DNA of 64,000 nt from Streptomyces sp. NK15101 (lineage in GTDB: Bacteria; Actinomycetota; Actinomycetes; Streptomycetales; Streptomycetaceae). The notes under the pieces were generated by a model. The model did no database searches. It had not been told where the DNA came from and was given only the letters and a program-made list of their open reading frames with translations. Positions 52,301-59,489 of the stretch are shown here, piece after piece. Position 1 is the stretch's first letter; each line of letters opens with the position of its first letter. A program made the translations under genes and the position numbers. The stretch spans positions 1-64,000 of the forward strand of contig NZ_JAINVG010000034.1 in the NCBI RefSeq assembly GCF_020400725.1. The letters are read 5' to 3'.

Positions 52301-53051
52301 GGTCTTCCTCGGGACCGTCGAGGGCATGGAGGTGCTGCACCCGCTGGCCGTCGTCGTGCTCGGCGGACTGGTCACCTCGACCCTCGTGACGCTGTTCATC
52401 GTGCCCGCCCTCTACATCCGCTTCTTCTCCGCCCCCGGCGGCCTCAAGCAGCGTCGCACCGGCCCCGAGCCGGGACTGTCGACGGCCGGCCACGCCCCGG
52501 GCGCGGCAGCCGCGGACGACGGCAGGGCGGAACGGCGAGAAGCGCCCCGCAGCGGGCCCGGCCGGCGTCGCACCAGGCGCCGGTGGGCCGCCGGCCTGTC
52601 GGCCGCGGGGCTGCTGCTCGCCGGTGGAGCGGGCCTGTCGGCCTGCGCCGACTCGAACCCCTCCTCGGCCTCGGCCGCCGAGCACACCGACAATCTTCCC
52701 GCCCAGATCGAGGACGTCGCGGAAGGGAAGATCCCCCGTCTGACGCTGGCCGAGGACGTGGTCGAACGGATCCACCTCACGACGGAGCCGCTGCGGCAGG
52801 CGCCGCTGGACGGCGCAGGGCCGCCGCAGACGCTCATCCCGCTGAGCGCAGTGGTCTACGACCCGGAGGGCGAGACCTTCGCCTTCACCAACCCGGAGCC
52901 CCACGTGTACCTCCGGACCCCCGTCGAACTGGGGCAGTTCGGTGAGGACCACGCCGTCGTGAAGTCCGGCATCGCGACGGGCACCCCCGTGGTGACGGTC
53001 GGGGCCGCCGAACTGCTGGGCATCGAGTACGAGACGGACGGCGAGCACTGA
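49329..53051 (+). CDS. RND efflux transporter fused to a lipoprotein-like mini-adaptor domain
   Basis: A 1240-aa fusion. GTG at 49329 follows GGAAGGCAGGA. Residues 1 to about 1040 are an HAE/CusA-like RND pump: TDVFPEFAPTQVQIQTEAPG, VTVPLEQ-type docking loop, TM4 GAIIDDIVIGFDRI with relay Asp residues, and a second repeat ending GIAVRNLVLLVRGY. A basic linker (GPGRRRTRRRW) leads to an extra hydrophobic segment and LSAC (Cys about 1106). Then ~130 residues follow with LIPLSAVVYDPEGETFAF, VYLRTPVELGQ and TPVVTVGAAELLGIEYE, like the membrane-proximal domain of RND adaptors. No internal start is seen. Its stop overlaps the next ATG (TGATG). Confidence 0.9.
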   Translation: MVHRILSLSLTFRNLILGVAAAVMALGFFQLPRAASTDVFPEFAPTQVQIQTEAPGLSAAEVEQLITVPLEQDLLNGVAWLDEITSESAPGLSSVDLVFEPGTNEQKARQAVQERLIQVGGLPQVGKPPVMIQPLSSTSRVMMIGLSSKEVSRIDMSVLARWSIKPRLMGIPGVANVVIWGERDRQLQVQVDPEQLRSRGVSLDQVVRTTGNALWVSPLTFVEASTPGTGGFIDTPSQRLSIQHVLPIAKAQDLASVAVEDTEAKKLRIGDVATVVEDHQPLIGDVMLGNGPGIMLVIEKFPGANTGDVTHDIEKAMTALQPGLSGITVDTDVYRPASFVDSALDNVGLWVLIAVPAVSVLLGLYFLSWRVALISLVSITMAEIAALWVLYLRGSSFNMMVLAGLTIALGAIIDDIVIGFDRIQRQFRQEGRGSDEHRSVADVVVDATAAVRRPAFFATLILLLAVVPVVFLSGVGGAFARPLALSYVLAVVASTVVALTLTPVLAAMLLARARLGHRRNPLLGRLHRGFDRISPKTLLRPGLALAAVAVLVGAGFAAWPQLDGASPVPALHQRELLIRVEAAPGTSLPEMNRLGQAAADELRALPGVESVGAHVGRARESDQVVNVNSGEFWVNLKSSADYGKTVAAIDRTMNDQTGLDSEVVTYPQARLNEVRAENGNGAPVVVRVYGDDLGVLRQQAEQVSKALSQIPGVVRPQVPDTVEEPTLEVKVDLAAAQSHGIKPGDVRRTAATYFSGLPVGSLYEEQKVFDVVVWGSPETRSAPQKVQDLLIDTPSGTPVRLGDVATVRVTPYPTVIEHDATSRSIDVVADVSGRDLNTVLDDVRNRVQAMPMPYEYHVEVQSDVAHQQSQDLRIAGLVAAALLVAFLLLQAAFSSWRAATLVLLALPLAGVGGVLTAFAVDGVTSIGALGGFLVVVGIAVRNLVLLVRGYQETEPRQDGTVDPQHVVDVTRDRVGPVLLTALATAVAVLPAVFLGTVEGMEVLHPLAVVVLGGLVTSTLVTLFIVPALYIRFFSAPGGLKQRRTGPEPGLSTAGHAPGAAAADDGRAERREAPRSGPGRRRTRRRWAAGLSAAGLLLAGGAGLSACADSNPSSASAAEHTDNLPAQIEDVAEGKIPRLTLAEDVVERIHLTTEPLRQAPLDGAGPPQTLIPLSAVVYDPEGETFAFTNPEPHVYLRTPVELGQFGEDHAVVKSGIATGTPVVTVGAAELLGIEYETDGEH

Positions 53052-56000
53052 TGGCCGAGGAACGCCGCACTCTGATGCGCTGGATCGTCAGTTCCAGCAT
53101 GCGATTCCGCTACCTCGTGGTGGCCGCGGCCGCGATCATGATGGTCGTCGGCGTGGCGTCGCTGCCCCAGACGCGGGTGGACGTCTTCCCCGAGTTCGCG
53201 CCGCCGCGGGTCGAGATCCAGACGGCCTGCCTCGGCCTGTCCACGGCCGACGTGGAGTCCCTGGTCACCGTCCCGCTCGAGCAGTCCCTCAACGGGCTCG
53301 ACGGACTCAACGACCTGCGCTCCAAGTCCGTCTCGCAGCTCTCGTCGGTCCAGCTGATCTTCCACGAGGGAACCGACCTCTTCAAGGCACGGCAGGAGGT
53401 CCAGGAACGGGTGGCGCAGGTGTCGCCCAACCTGCCGACCTGGGCGGCCCCTCCGGTGATCATGCCGCCCGTCTCGGCGACCAGCCGTGTCATGAAGATC
53501 GGGATGTCGTCGGCGGATCACTCGGACGCGTCCCTGATGTCCATGTCCATGACGGCGTACTGGGAGGTCAGGGCCCGCCTGCTGCGGGTGCCCGGCGTCG
53601 CCAACGTGAGCATCTTCGGCGAGCGGCTGAAGATGATGACCGTGCAGGTGGACCCGGTCAAGATGCAGGCCCAGAAGGTCAGTCTCGACCACGTCATGGA
53701 GGCCACCGGCGAGTCGGTCGACTCCGGTCTGCTCAGGTTCACCACCGGTTCGGTCATCGGCACCGGCGGCTGGGTCGAGACCCCCGAGCAGCGCCTCGGC
53801 ATCCGGCACGTCCTGCCGATCGTGACGCCCACCGACCTCTCCAAGGTCCCGGTGCGCACCGAGGACAACCGCACCGTCCGGCTCGGGGACGTGGCCCAGG
53901 TGAAGGAGGACCACCAGCCCCTCATCGGCGACGGCGTCGTCGGCGGCGGTCCCGGTCTGCTGCTGATCGTCGAGAAGCTGCCCTGGGGCGACACCCCGGA
54001 GATCACCAAGAACGTGCAGGAGGCGATCGACTCCCTGCAACCCGGCCTGCCCGACATCACGTTCGACACGACCATCTTCCGGCAGCAGGACTTCATCCAC
54101 ACCGCGATCGACAATCTGACCCAGGCCCTGGTGCTCGGCTTCGTGATGGTCGTCGTGGTCCTCGCGGCCTTCCTCTACGAGTGGCGCGTCGCGCTGATCA
54201 GCCTGCTGACGATCCCGCTGTCCCTCATGGCGACCGTGCTGGTGCTCCACTGGCGCGGGGCCACCATCAACACGATGGCCCTCGCCGGCCTCGTGATCGC
54301 ACTGGGCGCCGTCGTGGACGACGCGATCATCGACGTCGAGAACGTCCTCAGACGCCTGCGCGAGCACCGGAGAACCGGCGGTGGGACGTCGGTGGCGAAG
54401 GTCGTCCTGAACGCCTCGCTGGAGGTCCGGAGCCCGATCGTCTACGCGACGATGATCATCGTCGCGGCCACGGTGCCGGTGTTCCTGCTCCAGGGGCTGG
54501 CGGGCTCGTTCTTCCGGCCGCTCGCCGTCTCCTACACGCTGGCCATCGTCGCCTCCATGGTCGTGGCCCTGACCGTGACCCCCGCCCTGTGCCTGATCAT
54601 GCTGCGCAAGGCCAAGGTCGAACGCCGGCAGTCCCCACTGCTGCGGTGGCTGCAGAACGGCTACACGTCGGGCCTCCGGCGCATCGTCAGGCGGCCGAGC
54701 AACGCCTACCTGGTGTCGGGTGTGCTCGCGGTCGTCGCGGCCCTCGTGGTGCCGCAGCTCGGCCAGTCCCTGATGCCCTCCTTCAAGGAGCGGGACTTCC
54801 TGATGCACTTCATCACCACGCCCGGCACGTCCGTACAGGAACAGCAGCGCATGACCTTCCAGCTGAGCCGTGAGGTGCGGGCCATCCCCGGCGTGCGCAA
54901 CGTCTTCGGGGCCCACACCGGGCAGGCGTTCCTGGGCGACGAGGTCGTCGGGGTCAACTTCGGCGAGGGCTGGATCAGCATCGATCCCAAGGCCGACTAC
55001 GACAAGACCCTCAAGAAGGTCAAGGAGACCGTGGCGCGCTACTCCGGCGTGGAGCACGACGTCCAGACGTACCTCAACGAGCGCGTCGACGAGGTGCTCA
55101 CCGGCTCCAAGTCGCCGATCGTCGTCCGTCTCTTCGGCCAGGACCAGAAGATCCTGCGCGAGAAGGGCCTGGAACTCCAGGAGAAGATCGGCAAGATCGC
55201 CGGCACCGGCGACGTCCACACCGACCTGCAGCTCGACATCCCGCAGGTCCAGGTGGAGGTCGACGTCGCCAAGGCGGCGAAGTACCAGCTGAAGCCCGGT
55301 GACGTGCGCCGCGCCGCGTCCACCCTCGTGGCCGGCGAGGAGGTCGGAGACATCTTCCGCGGCGGCAGGGCCTACGACACGGTGGTGTGGAGCACCCCCG
55401 AGACGCGCAGCAACGTGGCGGCCATCAGCCGGCTCCCGATCGACACGCCCTCCGGCACCACGGTGCGACTCGGTGACGTCGCCGAGGTGACCGTCCAGCC
55501 CGTGCCGAACCTGATCGCACGCGAGAACGGTTCGCGTCGCCTCGACGTGGACGCCACCGTCTCCGGACGCTCCTTCAGCGCCGTCGTCGCGGACGTCGAG
55601 AAGGCGATCGCCTCCACGGACTTCCCCCGCGGCTACCACGCGGAGCTGCTCGGGGAGCACGAGGAGCGGCAGGCCGCCCAGCGGGTCCTGTTCTACAGCG
55701 CGATCTTCGCGGGACTGGCGGTTCTCGTGCTGCTGCAGGTCTCCTTCCGCAGCTGGCGGCTCGCGGTGCTGTCCTTCCTCACCCTGCCCATGGCCCTGGT
55801 CGGCGGTGTCCTCGCGGTCTGGATCGCCGGCGGGAACATCTCGCTGGGTTCCCTGGTCGGCTTCTTCACCGTGTTCGGCATCGCCGCACGCAACGGCATC
55901 CTGCTGATCAACCACTACCAGCACCTGGAGGAGCACGAGGGCATGGCCTTCGGGCCCGCCCTGGTGCTGCGCGGTGCGCGGGAACGGCTGTCCCCCATCC

Positions 56001-56218
56001 TGATGACCTCCCTGGCGACCGGACTCGCGGTGCTGCCACTGGTCTTCCTCGGCAACCGGCCGGGCCACGAGATCGAGTACCCGCTCGCCGTGGTCATCGT
56101 GGGCGGTCTGGTTACGTCCACTCTGCTGAATTTGCTCGTCGTGCCGTCCTTGTACCTGCGTTTCGGCAAGGGCTTCCGACGGCACCGGCCGCAGGATGAG
56201 GCGGCCGCCACGCACTGA
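53051..56218 (+). CDS. RND efflux transporter, second subunit
   Basis: A 1055-aa RND protein, coupled to the previous gene by a 1-bp overlap. N-terminal TRVDVFPEFAPPRVEIQTAC and VTVPLEQSLNGLDGLNDL, TM4 GAVVDDAIIDVENVLRRL with the paired relay Asp residues, and second-half GIAARNGILLINHYQHLEEH are intact. Porter-domain regions are typical, and the C-terminal tail is short and basic (RHRPQDEAAATH). Unlike its partner it lacks an adaptor extension. Two different RND subunits in tandem recall MdtBC-type hetero-oligomers. Substrate unknown: metal or amphiphile export are the usual options. Confidence 0.93.
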   Translation: MAEERRTLMRWIVSSSMRFRYLVVAAAAIMMVVGVASLPQTRVDVFPEFAPPRVEIQTACLGLSTADVESLVTVPLEQSLNGLDGLNDLRSKSVSQLSSVQLIFHEGTDLFKARQEVQERVAQVSPNLPTWAAPPVIMPPVSATSRVMKIGMSSADHSDASLMSMSMTAYWEVRARLLRVPGVANVSIFGERLKMMTVQVDPVKMQAQKVSLDHVMEATGESVDSGLLRFTTGSVIGTGGWVETPEQRLGIRHVLPIVTPTDLSKVPVRTEDNRTVRLGDVAQVKEDHQPLIGDGVVGGGPGLLLIVEKLPWGDTPEITKNVQEAIDSLQPGLPDITFDTTIFRQQDFIHTAIDNLTQALVLGFVMVVVVLAAFLYEWRVALISLLTIPLSLMATVLVLHWRGATINTMALAGLVIALGAVVDDAIIDVENVLRRLREHRRTGGGTSVAKVVLNASLEVRSPIVYATMIIVAATVPVFLLQGLAGSFFRPLAVSYTLAIVASMVVALTVTPALCLIMLRKAKVERRQSPLLRWLQNGYTSGLRRIVRRPSNAYLVSGVLAVVAALVVPQLGQSLMPSFKERDFLMHFITTPGTSVQEQQRMTFQLSREVRAIPGVRNVFGAHTGQAFLGDEVVGVNFGEGWISIDPKADYDKTLKKVKETVARYSGVEHDVQTYLNERVDEVLTGSKSPIVVRLFGQDQKILREKGLELQEKIGKIAGTGDVHTDLQLDIPQVQVEVDVAKAAKYQLKPGDVRRAASTLVAGEEVGDIFRGGRAYDTVVWSTPETRSNVAAISRLPIDTPSGTTVRLGDVAEVTVQPVPNLIARENGSRRLDVDATVSGRSFSAVVADVEKAIASTDFPRGYHAELLGEHEERQAAQRVLFYSAIFAGLAVLVLLQVSFRSWRLAVLSFLTLPMALVGGVLAVWIAGGNISLGSLVGFFTVFGIAARNGILLINHYQHLEEHEGMAFGPALVLRGARERLSPILMTSLATGLAVLPLVFLGNRPGHEIEYPLAVVIVGGLVTSTLLNLLVVPSLYLRFGKGFRRHRPQDEAAATH

Positions 56219-56248
56219 GGCAGGCGGCGGACGGGGCCGCCGCCTCCC

Positions 56249-56273
56249 GGTGGAGCCCCACCCTGGCTCCACC
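56249..56273 (+). terminator. 9-bp hairpin between the second RND gene and the secreted protein
   Basis: GGTGGAGCC and GGCTCCACC pair perfectly around a 7-nt loop, 31 bp after the RND stop and 16 bp before the next ATG. It could attenuate read-through or shape translation of the next gene. There is no U tract. Confidence 0.45.
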
Positions 56274-56289
56274 GAGAGGATCAAGCCGA

Positions 56290-57219
56290 ATGCCCCGCCG
56301 CCTCCGCGCGTCCGCTGTCCTGCTGAGCCCGATCGTCGCCGCGCTGCTGCTGGCCCCCGGCGCGTCGGCCACCGACGCCCCCAAGGTGCCCTCCGCCGCC
56401 CCGGCGAAGAGCGGACCGAGCGCTCAGAACGGCTGTGGAAACCCGCCCGCCCTTCGTCCGTACACGTTCCCCGCCCGCCCGAAGGTGAACAACAAGTTCC
56501 TTCCCCTGAAGCCCGGAACCCGGTTGGTCCTCACCGGCGACGTCGCCGGTGAGGACCACACCGTGGTGACGACGGTGACCGACCTGACCAAGGTCATCGA
56601 CGGCGTGCGCACCGTGGTGGTGTTCGACCAGGACTTCAACGGCGACGAGATCCAGGAGTCGGAGCTGGCGTTCTTCGCCCAGGACAGGCGCGGTACGGTC
56701 TGGCGCCTCGGCGAGTACCCGGAGATCTACGAGAACGGCCGGCTGACCGGCGCGCCCGACACCTGGATCTCCGGCGTGGAGGGCGCCAAGGCGGGCATCG
56801 CCATGCTCGCCAGGCCGCGGGTGGGCACCCCCACCTACACCGAGGGCCTGGCACCGGAGATCGACTTCCTGGACTGCGCCACGGTGGTCCAGACCGGCCA
56901 GAGCGTCTGCGTCGAGGCCGGCTGCTTCGAGAACGTCCTCGTGACGGACGAGTTCGCGCCCCTCGACCCCGAGGGCGGCCACCAGCTGAAGTCCTACGCG
57001 CCCCACGTGGGCAACATCAAGGTGGAGCCCGTGGGCGAGGAGAACCCGGAGACGCTGTCCCTGACCGAGTTCACCCGACTCGGCCGCGAGGAGCTCGCGG
57101 CCGTCCGCGAGGAGGTGCTGGAACAGGACGCGCGCGGCTACGAGATCAGCCCGGACGTGTACGGCACCACCCCGCCCGCGAAGCCCGCGCGCGCGAGCGT
57201 GCTGCCGGTCCTGCCGTAG
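56290..57219 (+). CDS. Secreted protein of unknown function (paralogue of the 59490 gene)
   Basis: A 309-aa exported protein. A signal peptide (MPRRLRASAVLLSP to APGASA) is followed by ~40 Ala/Pro/Lys-rich residues and an all-beta module. The module shares an ordered set of motifs with the protein at 59490: ELAFFAQDRRGTVWRLGE matches HDWFAQADDGSVWYLGE, YENGRLTGAPDTW matches YENGVVANTGGTW, and late VKxEP/LTI strands agree. DCATVVQTGQSVCVEAGC adds Cys residues that could form disulfides. I do not recognise the family. Position after two RND genes and before a two-component system suggests an extracytoplasmic partner or sensor. Confidence 0.83.
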   Translation: MPRRLRASAVLLSPIVAALLLAPGASATDAPKVPSAAPAKSGPSAQNGCGNPPALRPYTFPARPKVNNKFLPLKPGTRLVLTGDVAGEDHTVVTTVTDLTKVIDGVRTVVVFDQDFNGDEIQESELAFFAQDRRGTVWRLGEYPEIYENGRLTGAPDTWISGVEGAKAGIAMLARPRVGTPTYTEGLAPEIDFLDCATVVQTGQSVCVEAGCFENVLVTDEFAPLDPEGGHQLKSYAPHVGNIKVEPVGEENPETLSLTEFTRLGREELAAVREEVLEQDARGYEISPDVYGTTPPAKPARASVLPVLP

Positions 57220-57316
57220 CACGGTGCGGGCCCCCGCGTACGGCGCCGGGGCCTCTCCGCCGGGGCCGCGCGCGCCCTTCGGCTCCGCTCCGGGTGACGC
57301 GGGTCACAATCGGGGC

Positions 57317-57994
57317 ATGCGGGTTCTGATCGTGGACGACGAGGAGCGCTTCGCCGAGGGGCTCCGCAACGGCCTGGAGGCGGAGGGCTTCGCCGTCGAC
57401 GTCGCCCTGGACGGCACGGAGGGCCTGTGGCGGGCGCGCGAGCACGCGTACGACGCGATCGTCCTCGACATCATGCTCCCCGGCCTGAACGGCTACCGCC
57501 TCTGCGCCGCCCTGCGCGCCGAGGGGATCTGGACCCCGATCCTCATGCTCACCGCCAAGGAGGGCGAGTGGGACGAGGTGGAGGGACTCGACACCGGCGC
57601 CGACGACTACCTGACGAAGCCCTTCTCGTACGCCGTGCTGCTGGCCCGGCTGCGTGCGCTGCTGCGCCGCGAACCGCGCGTGCGGCCCGCCGCCCTCACC
57701 GCCGGCGACCTCCGGCTCGACCCGGCGGCCAAGGAGGTGTCGCGGGGCGGGGTGCGGGTCGAGCTGACCGCCCGCGAGCTGGCCCTCCTCGAGTTCCTCC
57801 TGCGCCGGCGCGGCGAGACCGTGTCCAAGCACGAGATCCTCGCGCACGTCTGGGACGACGCCTTCGAGGGCGACCCCAACATCGTCGAGGTCTACGTCCG
57901 GCACCTCCGGAACAAGCTGGACCGGCCCTTCGGCCGGGCGTCCATCGAGACCGTACGGGGCTACGGCTACCGCCTGGTCCCCGACGGGGGGTGA
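57317..57994 (+). CDS. OmpR-family response regulator
   Basis: A 225-aa two-domain regulator. The receiver domain has the acidic pair Asp7-Asp8, phospho-acceptor Asp51 (IVLDIMLPG), switch Thr79 and Lys101 (LTKPF). The C-terminal winged helix (about 130-225) has VELTARELALLEFLLRRRGE, EILAHVWDDAFEGDPNIVEV and VRHLRNKLDRPFG, with the GYGYRLVPDGG wing. The ribosome binding site is weak (GGGG). The kinase begins 7 nt after its stop. Direct TTCAG repeats at 59404-59430 are its likely DNA target. Confidence 0.93.
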   Translation: MRVLIVDDEERFAEGLRNGLEAEGFAVDVALDGTEGLWRAREHAYDAIVLDIMLPGLNGYRLCAALRAEGIWTPILMLTAKEGEWDEVEGLDTGADDYLTKPFSYAVLLARLRALLRREPRVRPAALTAGDLRLDPAAKEVSRGGVRVELTARELALLEFLLRRRGETVSKHEILAHVWDDAFEGDPNIVEVYVRHLRNKLDRPFGRASIETVRGYGYRLVPDGG

Positions 57995-58000
57995 GCGGCC

Positions 58001-59377
58001 GTGGGCGTGCGGTTCTGGTCGGCCGTGGCGGCCGTCCTCGTCGTGGCGACGGGCCTGGTCGCGGGAGCGGTGGCCCTGATCGCGCTCCTGCGGGCCGAAC
58101 TGACCGCCGACGTACGGCAGGGCGTGCAGGACCGGGCCGAGCAGGTGGCGGCCGTCATCGAGTCGGGGCGCGGGGTGCCCTCGCTGACCGTGAGCGGGCA
58201 GGGGGAACAGTTCGTCCAGGTCCTGGACGCCCGGGGAGACGTGGTCGCCGGCAGCCCGAACGCCGAGGAGCTGCCGGCCCTGGCCGATCCGCGCCGGGGC
58301 TCCGAGTTCACCCTCACCACGCCCCTGGACGAGGACCGGTTCCTGGTGGTGGCGGTGACCGCCGAAGGACCCGGCGGGGACCGGACCGTACTGGTGGGGC
58401 AGACGCTGTTCGCGGTCGACGAGTCGATCCGGATCGTCACCCGGCTGCTGCTCACGGGGCTGCCGCTGCTGATGCTCGTGGTGGCCGGCGCGACCTGGAT
58501 GGCGGTCGGGCGGGCGCTGGCGCCCGTGGCGGCCATCAGGTCGGAGGTGGAGGCGATCTCGGCGGCGGAGCTGCACCGCAGGGTGCCGCTCCCTCCCGGC
58601 CGCGACGAGATCGCACGTCTCGCCGCCACCATGAACCGCATGCTGGACAGGCTCGAACGGGCGCAGAGGGCCCAGCGCCGGTTCATCTCCGACGCCTCGC
58701 ACGAACTGCGTTCCCCGGTGGCGTCCATCCGCCAGCACGCCGAGGTCGCGCTCGCCCACCCCGACCGGCTGACGGACCCGGCGACGGGTGAGCGGTTGGC
58801 CAGGACCGTGCTGGACGAGGACCTGCGGATCCAGCGGCTGGTCGACGACCTGTTGCTGCTCGCCCGTGCCGACGAGGAGGCGCTGCGCCCCCGGCTGCGG
58901 CCGGTGGACCTGGACGACCTGGTCCTGGAGGAGGTGCGCCGGCTGCGCCGGGCGGCGCCCGGGCTGCGGATCGGCACGGCCGGGGTGTCGGCGGCGCGGC
59001 GGCGGGCGGATCCGCAGGGCCTGGGCAGGGTGGTGCGCAACCTGGGCGACAACGCGGCCAGGCACGCCCGCTCCGAGGTCGCCTTCGACCTCGCCGAGCA
59101 GCCGGACGGCCGGGTGGTACTGGGCGTGGAGGACGACGGTCCGGGCGTGCCGCCGGGGGACCGCGAGCGGGTCTTCGAACGTTTCGTACGCCTCGACGAG
59201 GCGCGGTCACGCCGGCCGTCCGGCGGGGGCGACGCGGGCGACGCCACCGGCAGTGGACTCGGGCTCGCCATCGTCGCCGAACTGGTCGCGGCGCACGGCG
59301 GCACGGCCACGGTGGCCGAGGGGCGGCTGGGCGGGGCCCGCTTCGAGGTGGTGCTCCCGCCGGACCCGGAGGGCTGA
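58001..59377 (+). CDS. Sensor histidine kinase of the same two-component system
   Basis: A 458-aa membrane kinase, start GTG at 58001. Two transmembrane helices (about 8-32 and 147-168) enclose a ~110-aa extracytoplasmic sensor (VRQGVQDRAEQVAAVIE to VGQTLFAVD). A HAMP domain (RALAPVAAIRSEVEAISAAE) leads to the H-box SDASHELRSP with phospho-His234. N-box RNLGDNAARHA, D/F boxes VEDDGPGVPPGDRERVFERF and the G-box GSGLGLAIVAEL are complete. The small sensor domain is not a known ligand domain. It pairs with the upstream OmpR-type regulator. Confidence 0.93.
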   Translation: MGVRFWSAVAAVLVVATGLVAGAVALIALLRAELTADVRQGVQDRAEQVAAVIESGRGVPSLTVSGQGEQFVQVLDARGDVVAGSPNAEELPALADPRRGSEFTLTTPLDEDRFLVVAVTAEGPGGDRTVLVGQTLFAVDESIRIVTRLLLTGLPLLMLVVAGATWMAVGRALAPVAAIRSEVEAISAAELHRRVPLPPGRDEIARLAATMNRMLDRLERAQRAQRRFISDASHELRSPVASIRQHAEVALAHPDRLTDPATGERLARTVLDEDLRIQRLVDDLLLLARADEEALRPRLRPVDLDDLVLEEVRRLRRAAPGLRIGTAGVSAARRRADPQGLGRVVRNLGDNAARHARSEVAFDLAEQPDGRVVLGVEDDGPGVPPGDRERVFERFVRLDEARSRRPSGGGDAGDATGSGLGLAIVAELVAAHGGTATVAEGRLGGARFEVVLPPDPEG

Positions 59378-59403
59378 GACCGGGCCGCCGCTCCTGAAGA
59401 CCG

Positions 59404-59430
59404 GTTCAGCTCCGTTCAGGCTCCCTTCAG
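59404..59430. promoter_or_regulatory. Three TTCAG direct repeats, response-regulator operator candidate
   Basis: GTTCAG (59404-59409), GTTCAG (59414-59419) and CTTCAG (59425-59430), spaced 10 and 11 bp, one helical turn each. This head-to-tail arrangement is the usual target of OmpR/PhoB-type winged-helix regulators. It lies 60-86 bp before the second secreted gene and 27 bp after the kinase stop. Confidence 0.6.
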
Positions 59431-59489
59431 CACCCGGGTGGAAGCCTCGGCATCACAGCGGAGGAGGCAGTACGGCCGAGGAGGCAGCC

